This document shows, one piece after another, positions 20,298 to 30,727 of a stretch of DNA of 64,000 nucleotides (the first letter of the stretch is position 1; each line of letters opens with the position of its first letter). The stretch is from Symsagittifera roscoffensis (taxonomy: Eukaryota > Xenacoelomorpha > Acoela > Convolutidae): the NCBI RefSeq assembly GCF_963678635.1, contig NC_087069.1, positions 30,420,776 through 30,484,775 on the forward strand, in the 5' to 3' direction. The position numbers and the translations under genes are program-made. The notes beneath the pieces are model-generated. The model was given only the letters and a program-made list of their open reading frames with translations. It searched no databases and had not been told where the DNA came from.

Positions 20298-22510
20298 TAA
20301 TGTCAAACACTTTGGAACCGTTTTGTTCAGATTCTCATACGAGCTTCCTGGAAGTGATAGTACCGGTCGTAGGGTGGTCTCAGCTTTTTTTTGCCTCAGC
20401 TAAACTGTACAAACGGGCGGGTTGCTCCCCTGCTAACCTCATCTAAGAATAAAATTGATCACGTATCTCGTCTTTTTTGTTCAAGGCATGTATTTTATTT
20501 CTTTGTTAAGTTCCTTCTCAAATTTCAGTATACCCTCATCAGTGGTTGTCTCTTTTTTCTGAGCAGATTGCAGCAATGATTCCAGCTTTGATTCAAATGT
20601 TTCTTTCCTCATTATGCAAATACCAACCCCCTATCAAAAGGCACAGCCAGCAACCCATTATCTTTGAGATATTTCCTTGTTTTTTCAACGGCTTTGTCTC
20701 TTGGGGTTTGCATGTCTTTTTTTTGCACATGCCTTTGCCGTGGCTTCTAATTTACATAAATTTTCAACAGATTTTTTTTGGTTTTTCAATTGTGAGAGCA
20801 AAATGTCGATATCAGCCAAAAAGTGCGTTCCGTTAACTTTTGTTCGGACAATTTTTTTGTGTCTGCTTTCTTTGAAGAGCAGACACTTCGTCTGCCTTCA
20901 GCTCCTGCCCACGTCTTGCTTTGGCCTCCCTCCATGCCTGCGAGGGTCTCTGTTGTTTGCTACTGATATTGCCAATCAGTTCTGGCACTCTTTTTTTGTG
21001 TGCCACTAACAATCGCAGAAATTTCAGCTCCATTTCAGCACTCTGGTGCAGCTTCAAAATTTCCTTGAGCTGCTCGGGGTCGTTTTGTTTGCTTTTGGAG
21101 AGTAGCCGTTTTGTTGCTGGAATAAGGAGCATTTCTGTGCCAAGTAGAAGACTAAAAAAGTTGGGTCTTTCTACCTTTTTGCAATACACGATCGCCAATT
21201 TCTGCTGCCTCGTCTATTTCTAATAGTTTGTCCCCCCTGCTAACCTCATCTTACAATAAAACTGATCACTTATCTCGTCTTTTTTGTTCATCGCATGTAT
21301 TTCTTTGTTAAGTTCCTTCTCAAATTTCAGTATATCCTCATCAGTGGTTGTCTCTTTTTTCTGAGCAGATTGCAACAATGATTCCAGCTTTGTTTCTTTC
21401 CTCATTATGCAAAAACCAACCCCTATCAAAAGGAACAGCCAGCAACCCATTATCTTTGAGATATTTCCTCGTTTTTTCAGCGGCTTTGTCTCTTGGGGTT
21501 TGCTTGTCTTTTTTTTGCACATGCCTTTGCCGCGGCTTCTAATTTACATAAACTTTCACCAGATGTTTTTTGGTTTTTTAATTGTGAGAGCAAAATGTCG
21601 ATATCAGCCAAAAACGTGCGTTCCGTTAAACTCTCTCGGACATTTTTTCTGATTTTTTTCTTTGGTTTTTCGATGTTGTCTTTAAGCTTCATCAACTTGG
21701 CGCCTCACAAAGCGAAAAATGGATGCCAACAACTGTTCGTCGATTTCTTTATGCACCAGTGATCGGGCTTTCACTACCATCTGCTCATACCTATTCCTGT
21801 CCTCCTTTGCCCTATAAGGTTCAGTCCTTAGTAGTTTTAGTTGAAAATCATGCACAGCTTGGTCCTAAAGCATCCCATACTTGGGGAACCTGACATTCAA
21901 AAAGTCCGGTATTAGATCGTTTTTCGGACATTTTCTCAAAAACTTCAGTCTATGTACAGATACTCGAAATTTTTGAATAATTTTAAATAGTCAAACAAAA
22001 TTTTCCAATTTAGTTTTCTTTTTAAAGTTTGTCTGGGCCGAACAGCAGGCATAAGTACTGTGGTCATTGTTTTGCAGGCCACGAGTAATGAAACCACAAG
22101 GCACAAAGCAAAACGAATCAACTCTCCTCACCCCTTTCTTTGAGGAGCAGACACTTCCTCTGCCTTCAGCTTCTGCTCAAGTCTTGCTTTTTCCTCCCTA
22201 CATGTCTGCGAGGGTCTCTGTTATTTGCTACTGATATTGCCAATCAGTTCTGACACTCTTTCTTTGTGAGCACTACCAATCGCAGAGATTTCAGCCCCAA
22301 TTCAGCATTCTGGTGCAGCTTCAAATGTTCCTTGAGCTGCTCGGGGTCGTTTTATTGGCTTTTGGAGAGTAGCCATTTTGTTGATGGAATAAGGAGCATT
22401 TCTGTGCCGTGTAGCAGACTAAAAAAGTCGGGTCTTCCTTCCTTTTTGCAATACACGAGCACCAATTTCTGCTGCCTCGTCTATTTCTAATAGTTTGTCA
22501 ACTCCTCTAC
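20298..22510 (-). pseudogene. PLE copy B2: duplicated N-terminal half, antisense
   Basis: Minus-strand reading gives PLE N-terminal segments in duplicate. A VYCKK-type segment with MLLIPATKRLLSKSK is at 21198-20833 and again, eroded, at 22500-22140. A DIDILLSQLKNQKTS segment, followed by VGFCIMRKETKLES, is at 21695-21220 and again at 20830-20500. At 21900-21690 a helical segment reads AKEDRNRYEQMVVKARSLV. The RT start (GSYDNL-type region) is at 20450-20298. Stops and frame changes are frequent. Confidence 0.65.
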
Positions 22511-22516
22511 ACAGGC

Positions 22517-23230
22517 TGGGCGATAGTTGTTGGTTCTGTGGCTGCGACTGGTGTTGCTAACAACGTCGTGCCACACATTTTTTCTCCTTCAATGTATTCC
22601 AGTAATCGGCGGAGGTTCATTCTTTGGTTTTCTAACATCTGTTGAGGGTGATGATGCTGTGGAACAGGGAGCTAGCTGCTACAATACGAAACATTTCGGT
22701 AATTCAAAGAAAACCGGTCATATTCTCGGTATCGATAAAAAGAACCCAATAAAACTCCCCTTACAATGATTAAAATCATTAAAGTTTTTTAGATACTTGC
22801 TCTCCAATTGGAAAACAGTTGAAACTTTAAGCTATTCGATTTTTGGTTTATCGTAAATTTACAAATAAAATTGAAAAGATTTTTGATAGAAAGTTAATTG
22901 CAAAGGTTTTTGCAACTATTCGCATTTTCAGGAATTTTACAATAAACTAATCTAAAAGACGATAAAGATATCAATTTACAATTTTTATTCACAATAAATC
23001 AGATCAAATTTGGTTCTAAGCCATCATGTTGAAAAATAGCCAATCACAGTTGGTTTCTAAAATTACTGTTCAGATTACAATACTTTTAACCTCTAAAATC
23101 AATTAAACAATTTTGAAATTTTTGTTTGCAAGTTTATGAGTCATAATTTTGATTTGAACATGTACGTTTCAAATAAGAAACCAAAATATTTCGGGAATAG
23201 GTTTTTACTGTTAAACTAGAGGTTAAACTC
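22517..23230 (-). pseudogene. PLE copy B2: 5' end and LTR-like repeat
   Basis: Near-identical to 19265-19980 at an offset of 3252 nt. It contains the same minus-strand N-terminal coding and LTR-like block. It joins the sense GIY-YIG fragment at about 23235 at the same junction as in B1, so the composite was duplicated as a unit. Confidence 0.65.
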
Positions 23231-23239
23231 AATCACCAA

Positions 23240-23905
23240 AGGATGTGAAGCCCCAATGCTGATAGTGCAATATAGAGGAAAGCAAAGCCAAAACTTTGCA
23301 AGCAGATTACGAAATTTAACCAAAATTCAAATGATGTTGACCAAAAGAAAACTAGAGTCAAGTTAACCCTCACTGAAGTCAGCATTTTCTAATGGATTCA
23401 AGTCAAGAGTGATTGTTAAATTGTCATGTAGTGGATGCATTTCCACCTATGTCGGACAAAATGTTCGACATTTGACGGATAGAAATGATGAACATAAGAA
23501 AGCAGAATCATCGGTAGGCCTCCACCATCAGCAATGCAGTCTTGAGGGAAACAGCGCAGACCTTAGATGGAAAAATATAGATAAGTCAAACAAGCAAACA
23601 TGACTGTTAACACTATGGGCAATTCAGATCAGGAAAGAGAAACGGGTCTTGATCACGCGAGATGAGTTTAGGAGCAGGGGTTAGCACTGAAAATTTATAA
23701 AATTAATATTTTTGGTTTTTTATTTAAAGCGTACATGTCTAAATCAAAATAATGACTCAAAAAATTGCTGGATAAATAATTAAAATTGGTTTAATAAATT
23801 TTGGGGCTTCAACTTTTTTAAATTTAAATAGTAGTTATAGAAATCAACTGTGATTGCTTAACCTTTTATCATGACGGTTTAGAACCAAAATTTATGTGAA
23901 TTTTC
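23240..23905 (+). pseudogene. PLE GIY-YIG fragment and 3' LTR-like repeat, sense strand
   Basis: A 64-residue frame (23409-23603) reads SCSGCISTYVGQNVRHL and is a GIY-YIG nuclease fragment. It is followed at 23690-23905 by an LTR-like repeat that is the reverse complement of the 17.7-18.3 kb family. The order nuclease then pLTR marks the 3' end of a sense PLE copy. Confidence 0.65.
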
Positions 23906-24272
23906 GTGATGTAGTATGTTGCCATTTATGAGCACGTAGTCAGTCGATGTGATGCTGATTAAATTTTCTGATGCGCTTTGTAAGTTCCATTCAATGGCAC
24001 TGTACCATTTTTATGAATGACTCGCAGTTCAATGAGGACATTGAAAAAAACTCCGCCAAAAATAGGTTCGACAAAGGAATTTTGTTTTGGGTGGTTCGAC
24101 TGTACGAAAGAGCAGTTTCTGTGTTTAACGGTTTTATCTTACGAAAAGAACGAATTGGGAAGGATCACTTTCAGTTGACATGCTTTTGATTGAAAATTTG
24201 TTCAAAAAGACAGACACGTGGCCTTTTTTTTCGCGACAAATGAAACGCTGCAAAAGTCAAAAATGGAAAAAG
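23600..24272. repeat. 673-bp direct repeat, copy 1
   Basis: Appears identical base for base to 24572-25244. It contains the tail of the PLE nuclease region, the LTR-like block and a 72-residue frame (23971-24189) that I do not recognise. The duplication is either very recent, maintained by conversion, or an assembly effect. Confidence 0.9.
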
Positions 24273-24571
24273 AGTCGTGATATTCACTAGAGGCGAAAAA
24301 TTGTGACGACATCAAGACAGACGGTTATCGGAAAAACAAGAAGCTTTCCGAATCGTGATGATTGTTCTGGTACAACCGTTACCAAAAGAAAAGAACCGCT
24401 TGGGAAGGTCAAGACTGAAGATGGCAACCCTTCCTGGTCATGAAGAAGACGTCTCTCCAGGAAATTTGAAGAAGTCTGAAAGGCTTAGGGATATACTTTC
24501 GAACTGATAACTTTTAGCTTCCGGGGATGTTCTGAATTTAAACCAAAACATCTATTTTTAAATTCTGTTAA
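24273..24571. other. 299-bp unique spacer between the 673-bp repeats
   Basis: No coding signal or repeat partner seen. In an LTR-like reading this would be the whole internal part of a solo composite, too short for any gene. Confidence 0.5.
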
Positions 24572-25244
24572 ATGACTGTTAACACTATGGGCAATTCAGA
24601 TCAGGAAAGAGAAACGGGTCTTGATCACGCGAGATGAGTTTAGGAGCAGGGGTTAGCACTGAAAATTTATAAAATTAATATTTTTGGTTTTTTATTTAAA
24701 GCGTACATGTCTAAATCAAAATAATGACTCAAAAAATTGCTGGATAAATAATTAAAATTGGTTTAATAAATTTTGGGGCTTCAACTTTTTTAAATTTAAA
24801 TAGTAGTTATAGAAATCAACTGTGATTGCTTAACCTTTTATCATGACGGTTTAGAACCAAAATTTATGTGAATTTTCGTGATGTAGTATGTTGCCATTTA
24901 TGAGCACGTAGTCAGTCGATGTGATGCTGATTAAATTTTCTGATGCGCTTTGTAAGTTCCATTCAATGGCACTGTACCATTTTTATGAATGACTCGCAGT
25001 TCAATGAGGACATTGAAAAAAACTCCGCCAAAAATAGGTTCGACAAAGGAATTTTGTTTTGGGTGGTTCGACTGTACGAAAGAGCAGTTTCTGTGTTTAA
25101 CGGTTTTATCTTACGAAAAGAACGAATTGGGAAGGATCACTTTCAGTTGACATGCTTTTGATTGAAAATTTGTTCAAAAAGACAGACACGTGGCCTTTTT
25201 TTTCGCGACAAATGAAACGCTGCAAAAGTCAAAAATGGAAAAAG
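24572..25244. repeat. 673-bp direct repeat, copy 2
   Basis: Second copy of 23600-24272, including the identical 72-residue frame at 24943-25161. The repeat ends within an AAAATGGAAAAAG motif at both sites. Confidence 0.9.
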
Positions 25245-25313
25245 CTAAGGATTAAGGAAAGGGTCGATCCATCTCCGATGAATAGGTTGATTTTCTCTAC
25301 TGTACAAAAACAA

Positions 25314-25359
25314 TAGTAATTTGGTAACCTAATAATGATATTAGGTTGCCAAATTACTA
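25314..25359. repeat. 20-bp inverted repeat next to PLE B3 5' end
   Basis: TAGTAATTTGGTAACCTAAT and its reverse complement, one mismatch, are separated by AATGAT. It ends 5 nt before the LTR-like repeat of the sense PLE. It could be a hairpin of the element or a palindromic target. Confidence 0.6.
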
Positions 25360-25364
25360 TAAAG

Positions 25365-25720
25365 CTATAGTTCCAGAATCGAAAAATTCTGGCCAAAAAA
25401 ACTTTTGAATTAACTTACATGTTAGCATGAAATTACCGGCAAAACGGAATTGTAAAGACAAAAAAAAAGAAAATTTTCAGACATTTGTGACTAAAAGCTT
25501 AAAACTGTTACAAAAAAGGTTTCATAATTTCAGTAAATTTATTTGTGAAGTTGTGATTGGTTGATTTTTTTAAAATTTAAAATAATGATGCGTATGTCAC
25601 ATTTTATGATCTTTGATAGTCCAGATTTTTAAAATCTGAAGATGCATAAAAATGTGCAACAACTTATGCTTGAATTTACAATTTTAACGCATTCTCAAAA
25701 AATTTAGATGTAAAATTTTG
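25365..25720 (+). repeat. 5' LTR-like repeat of PLE copy B3
   Basis: It begins CTATAGTTCCAGAA and has a series of blocks (CATGTTAGCATG, GTGAAGTTGTGATTG, TTTTTAAAATTT, ATGATGYGT) that recur in the same order at 29127-29470. These bracket the PLE coding region and so are its terminal repeats. A 7-bp stem (CCAGAAT/ATTCTGG) with a CGAAAA loop lies at the start. Confidence 0.65.
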
Positions 25721-25849
25721 AAACTCTACGGGACAAAGAGACGTAATTTCAGTTTTTTTCACAATTTTTTTTTTCTGGAAAAATCTATTTATTGGAAAAA
25801 ATATTTTAATAGTTTACCATGTTAGAATAGAAATGGCTTACATTATAGC

Positions 25850-26362
25850 AGCTAGCTCCCCCTACTACAGCCTGGAACAACTTAGAAACCCGGAATAAGT
25901 AAAATTTTTGCTGAAAATATTGGCTATTCCGGGACTTTCCTTAAACCCGAACACCTCGAACCCACAGAAAAACCTCGCAAGCCTAGTCTGCAGGGCACCT
26001 CTAGCAGAAAACGTCAAGTGGGGGTGTGGCACGACATCATCAGTAATTGTATCAACAGCCACCGCACAAACAATTACAGAGCTTGCACTGCAGAGGAATT
26101 GACAGAAATCCTGAAAACACTGACAAAGACTAGCGCAATTGTATACTGTCAGAGAAACGGTACACCAGCTATGCAGCTGATCAGCTCGGTTATTCTAGTC
26201 ATTCCTATTACGAGGTGTCTCATTTCAAAGAGCAACAGGCGAACGGAACTGGTCAACGAAGATCGGGCACTGCACCGGGACCACCAGTTGGAGCTAAAAT
26301 CTTTGCGGATTGTGTTTGAACACCGAGAGAACCTACCAGCTTTTTTGTCCAAGCTTCGTTAA
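25850..26362 (+). pseudogene. PLE copy B3: N-terminal region
   Basis: Frames at 25908-26102 and 26018-26362 give an N-terminal PLE segment. The second (114 residues) has SAIVYCQRNGTPAMQLI and a helical LELKSLRIVFEHRENLPAFL stretch, paralleling the minus-strand segments at 21198-20833. No enzymatic domain; PLE N-termini are poorly conserved. Confidence 0.5.
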
Positions 26363-27060
26363 AACACGGAAAAAAAAACCTCAAAAAAGAAGGAGGGCAG
26401 ATAAAAGAAAACTGGTGAACAGAGGTGAGGAAACTGTTTTCCGACTGACGAGGAGGCTCCAACGGAGTGGGTGAATTAGAGTGGTGCAATTTGTGTTGCT
26501 CTATGTCACGTGAGGTTTATTCCTCGTGGCCTGCGAACCAATGGGCACAGTTGTACTCCCACCTCGAAATCTTGGTTTGGACTTTAAAATACAAAAAAAA
26601 TTGGAAATTAGGCCGTGATTATGCGTCCATATATGTTTAATTTATCAACTGTCACCAACGTAATGATTTTTTGAGAGTTTGCCTAGAAAATGACATTATA
26701 CTTGATTTTTTGAGGTTCAGGGTACCGGAAAATGGGTTGTTTTCGAACACAGTTTTCATACAAAACTTCTAAGAGCGGAGATTAAAAAATGAGAAAATGT
26801 GGAAGTCAAACTAGAAAGGGCGAGCAGCGAAGTACACAGGGGTGTAGATGAGAAAATTTGGCCTTCGGTAATGAAATACTCAAGTCTCAGGGGACAAAGG
26901 CAAACAACAACAGTCAAAGAGACCCATCAAAAGAAGCTAATGAAACTATCAGAAAGGTAAGGCCGACCTCTAGGGGAGCAAGGTGATGGTTCGGTAAAAC
27001 CTCTTGATGATGTTGAGCTACCAAAGTGGGTACAAGTGTTGATATTAGGGCTGAACATCC
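26363..27060 (+). pseudogene. PLE copy B3: eroded linker
   Basis: No long frame. This lies between the N-terminal segment and the start of the RT domain; small peptides in varying frames suggest decayed coding. Nothing else recognised. Confidence 0.3.
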
Positions 27061-28245
27061 CGTCAGCGATAATTTTAATGAGACACACTTTTTCGCCGAT
27101 ATTGACATCTTTCTATTAGATCTCAAAAATCGTTAAGTCCCTGGGGAGTCTCTTTGTGAGATCAAAGCTGTGGTAAAAACCTTTGCTAAAAGAGTGAAAT
27201 AAACACCATCTGATAAGGGCGTTGAGAAGTCCCGAAAGTATCTGAAGAGAAATGGATTAGTTGCGGTACCGTATGACAAGGGTGTGGGTTTTTGTGTAAT
27301 GAGGAAGGACTTTTACGAGAACAAGTTGTCTGATTCATTAGATTCAAATCATTTCCGCGAAAGTAAAGGAACAAGTGATGCGATTGATATGAAGATAGTA
27401 AGAGTTATCAAAAGGGAGTTGTTATCTATGAGGAAAAAAGACGAAAAAAGTGAGAATGTCTATAGAAGAGGTCTAATGGTTGGCAGCCCGCCAGGCTTTC
27501 TGGGTCTGCTTTGGCGAGGGTGCATAAAGAGAATACCCCATTAAGACCCAGTCCTCCCATTTCCCGGTAGCTCTTACTATAACTTGAACAAGATTCTTGC
27601 AAATTTTTTTAAAAAACTTGTGGGCGAAACCAACTCTCTGGATGCGAGAGAAATCTTAGAGAGCATCAGTCTTGATCCCAATGAAAATTTGATAACTCTA
27701 GATGTGGAGAGTTTCTATACAAATGTTCCACTCAAAGAAGCATTAGACATAGCTCTGAGAAAACTCTATGAGCAAGATGAACCAACATCAATTGCTAGGA
27801 AAACCACGAAGAGACTAATGAACATGGCAGTTATTCAAGTCCATTTCAAGTGCAATGAACATGGTACGTTCAGGAAGATGGTTTGGCGATTGGGGCATCC
27901 CTCGTCGTTTTTTTAGGCAAAACTTTGGCTGAAGCAAAACGAAACTCTGCTATCGAGGGATTTGTTTTTGCCCAAAAAAGATCTTATTGGAATAAGTCCC
28001 GAGTCCAAAAATGGTTTTGCCCGAAAAAGATCTTAACGGAATATGTCCTGAGTGCAATGAGAAGGTCACATACAGTTCAAAAGCTGTAGAATGTGAATGC
28101 TGTTTGAACTGGTATTACGTAAAATGCGGTGATATATCAGATGATGAGTATCGAAAAATATGTGAAACCGTCTGGTACTGTAGAAAATGCATCGCGATAA
28201 GGAAGAAAAATAAGTCAGTGCAGCAAGCTAAGTTACGTTGACGAT
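27061..28245 (+). pseudogene. PLE copy B3: reverse transcriptase with embedded PHD-like finger
   Basis: The RT is readable through several frame changes. It starts with FADIDIFLLDLKNR (27089), then NGLVAVPYDKGVGFCVMRKD (27250-27309), a HKENTPLRP motif (27521) and a LNKILANFF helix (27581). Motif A is ITLDVESFYTNVPLKEALD (27690-27750) with its Asp present. The motif B region is EDGLAIGASLVVFLGK (27874). Motif C is SYVDDIVRTV with YVDD at 28234-28245. Between motif B and YVDD lies a cysteine-rich finger (separate entry). PLE RTs are related to telomerase RT and copy the element's RNA. Stops at 27116, 27542 and others show that it is dead. Confidence 0.8.
28011..28241 (+). pseudogene. PHD-like zinc finger inside PLE RT
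   Basis: The 76-residue frame has CPEC, then CECC, WYYVKC and WYCRKC, i.e. C-x2-C, C-x2-C, (H replaced by Y)-x2-C, then C-x2-C, the cross-brace pattern of a PHD finger with the His ligand lost. First Cys codon 28044, last 28188. It ends 3-4 nt before the frame of the YVDD motif. Just upstream an imperfect tandem duplication of about 49 nt (starting TTGCCCAAAAAAGATC at 27968) separates it from motif B. PHD fingers read histone tails; a PHD-like module could tether the enzyme to chromatin (inference). Confidence 0.65.
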
Positions 28246-29022
28246 ATAGTGAGAACAGTGAAGTGTGATCCTGAAAAAGTGCTACGGGCGGCAAACTTAC
28301 AACATCCAAATTTACACTTCACAATAGAGACACCAAACACAAACGGGAAATTTACAAATTAGAATTGACAACAACAGGAAAATCAACTGTGGGTTTGTAT
28401 CAGAAACCAACAGATACAGGTAACATACTTAATTTAGAAGCTGCGCCCACCTTCAGTACAAGAGACGTGTGGTTGAAGGAACTGTTCGCCGGGTTTTCCG
28501 CAGTACGTCAACATGGGGAGAAAATGATAAAGCGATAAAATCAACCGTAAATAGTGGTTGGATAACCAATATTCGGAAAATTGATCGTCGCGGGTTGCAT
28601 CGCAAGCCCTTAAAAAAATCATAAGGAAGAGCAAACACAAAAAAACATGGCTGAGAAAAAAAGCCCTGTGACTATAGCAGTGATTCACCACCCATCTTGG
28701 TGGTCCAATATAGGAGGAAGCGCAAACAGGCATAGCAAAAAAGTGCGCGAGATCACCAATGCGCAGATAAAATTCACGACGAGATTAAATTAAATCTTGT
28801 ATGCCCTCTTTAAAATCCTCCTTTTCCAGTGAACTGAAATCAAAACTGGTGTACAGAATTGAGTGTTGTGGGTGCAAATACATATATGTTGGGCAGACGG
28901 TCCGATATCTCACCACAAGGATTGAGGAACACCGGAAAGAGGATACCTCATTTGGACAGCATAAAAGGCAGTGTGGTAGTGAGAGTGGTGAGTCGGAATT
29001 TGATTGGAAGATAATCGACTAG
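28246..29022 (+). pseudogene. PLE copy B3: RT thumb, linker and GIY-YIG endonuclease
   Basis: After YVDD, the frame reads KVLRAANLQHPNLHFTIETP (thumb region of PLE RTs), then a broken linker. At 28801-29022 a 73-residue frame holds the GIY-YIG nuclease: LVYRIECCGCKYIYVGQTVR followed by a conserved Arg (TTRIEEHR) and FDWKIID. This nuclease nicks target DNA for insertion. The CCxC cysteines before YVG are typical for PLE enzymes. The nuclease stop is at 29020. Confidence 0.75.
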
Positions 29023-29126
29023 GCGTCCAGTAACATTAAGTTATTTTGTTAGAGGCGCTGCACATTAGGAAAATGAGATTGTCAATTAACACGCGCAATG
29101 AGTTTAGAAGTAGGGAGCTGACACTA

Positions 29127-29475
29127 AGGCTATAGTTCCAGAAACGAAAAATTCTGACAAAAAAATTTGAAATAACTTTCATGGCATGAAAATAGGGACA
29201 AAACAAAACTGTAAAAACAAAAAAAGGTAAAAACTTTTTGATTGAAAGACTAAAATTGTTACATAATAGTTAATAAAAAATTTCTGTAAAATTTGTGAAG
29301 TTGTGATTGCTTGAATTTTTTAAATTTCGAAAGAATGATGTGTCTGACACTTTTTCTTATCTTTGATCATTTTATACAGGAAGTTCAGAGTTTTAAAACA
29401 GGAAGTTTCACAAGAATGTGCGAAAACGTTTGAATTTTTAATTTTTTGCGTTCTCTAATAATGATAATGTATCTA
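29127..29475 (+). repeat. 3' LTR-like repeat of PLE copy B3
   Basis: Diverged direct repeat of 25365-25720, placed 105 nt after the GIY-YIG stop. With the 5' repeat it defines an element of about 4.1 kb. Confidence 0.65.
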
Positions 29476-29834
29476 TCCCGTTTTAACCATGAGGTCACTA
29501 TTTTGCATGCAATTAAGGTTAATCTGCGTAACTCGGCTGATAGCCTTTAAGCGGTAACAACTCGTTGACCCGATGTTATGGTGATCAGTTTGAACTGGTT
29601 TTATCTTGACGTTAGCCAGTCGTTAAATGATATAGTTTTACTTTCCGTCGTTATTTACTCTCCAGGTGACTGTTACAAAACAGTGAAGTTTCCCCCGCTG
29701 GTCAAGGGGGTAGCATATTTGTCAAATTGATTTAATGCGTTGACAGTTCTCAGACATCATAAATTGCCAATGACCAATGCCAAAGTAGTTTAAGTTATGA
29801 TCTTTTCAATTTTTTAACATGGAGACAAGGTTTG
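29476..29834. other. Unassigned AT-rich DNA
   Basis: No frame or repeat partner recognised. It separates PLE B3 from the 3' tail of an RLE-type non-LTR element. Confidence 0.35.
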
Positions 29835-30330
29835 CAGGCTGCCTATGTACTCGGAACTATTCATGATAAAATAAATTTATAGATTACTGACATAAATTAA
29901 TTTTTTAAATTTGTTTATTGAGCCAAGTGAATAAAAGCGCAGCTTTATATAAGTTTATGATACACCGGTAGCCTCATATCAGGTCAGTATTTTCGAGTAA
30001 ATTTCAACTCCGGTTTATTCTGTGCAGTTGTTAGTTTTTTTCTCAATCTGGCCGGCTTGATTCCCAACCATCCCATCTGACTGGTTTTATTTCTATCCAC
30101 AATATACTTTACGCTTCCATATCTAAAAAATTCTGAGGATTTTGAATGGATGTGATGAAGGAACTCTTACTGTAACCTCGGTTCTATGATACTTCCGACT
30201 TTCTGATTATCAAAAAAAAGAAAAACTTACTCATGGTGAGGTGACAGATTTTGAAAAAAAACGATACTTGTAGTCTAATTGTTGTGATAAACTTAGCCTA
30301 ATTGTTGTAATAAACTTATTGAATAGATTT
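29835..30330 (+). mobile_element. 3' tail of an RLE-type non-LTR element (copy C0)
   Basis: The start (GCAGGCTGCCTATGTACTCG) matches the very end of the C1 coding region (CGCTTGCGTACTCGGAACATT at about 33350). 30109-30330 matches the C1 3' UTR at 33503-33690 (shared CTTCCATATCTA, GTAACCTCGGTT, CTTTCTGATTA-type blocks). So a second copy of the family, reduced to its 3' end, sits directly in front of C1, head-to-tail. Confidence 0.6.
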
Positions 30331-30725
30331 GTTAGGTTTGATGTTTGTGCCTGTTTGTGGAGCGCCCTCTGAGGGATTTCAGGGACAAGTATGTCAAGTG
30401 GCTTACTGCGGGGAGCTGGAAAACTGGAACTGGCTTGAAGAGTCTGGTGGTGCACCGCTGGACCTGCTGAGCTCGGGTGAGATTGTTCCTTGTATTGGTT
30501 TTTATAATTCGATTTTAAAATTTAAGCTAATTTAATTGTCTTTTCTTTTTTTTATTTGCTGATTTATAAAATTCCCACTAACCGCTTATCATGGGTTAGT
30601 TCAGTCCCCTAAATTCCAGTCAGAATCCTTTTTTTAACCTTTATGCTGCGTCAAGATGAGGAAAAACAACAAAGAGTGTACAAGCTAAAATTGCTTAAAG
30701 CCTTCAGGACTGATAAATTGGATTA
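30331..30725. other. Possible 5' region of element C1
   Basis: A somewhat GC-richer patch (30340-30490) carries a 68-residue frame without a motif. It directly follows the 3' tail of C0, so it may be the 5' untranslated or N-terminal part of C1. Confidence 0.3.
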
Positions 30726-30727
30726 GA

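Noticed and set aside
20525-20560. Minus-strand CTGATGA...GAAA in the PLE region
   Set aside because: It is part of the conserved PLE coding segment and has no convincing helices; the same holds at 21340.
20546-21009. Hydrophobic Phe/Leu-rich + strand frames resembling membrane proteins
   Set aside because: They are the complement of Lys/Glu-rich minus-strand PLE coding, which produces false hydrophobic frames.
23971-24189. 72-residue frame present twice, candidate small gene
   Set aside because: Its conservation is explained by the identical 673-bp duplication; no domain or independent support.
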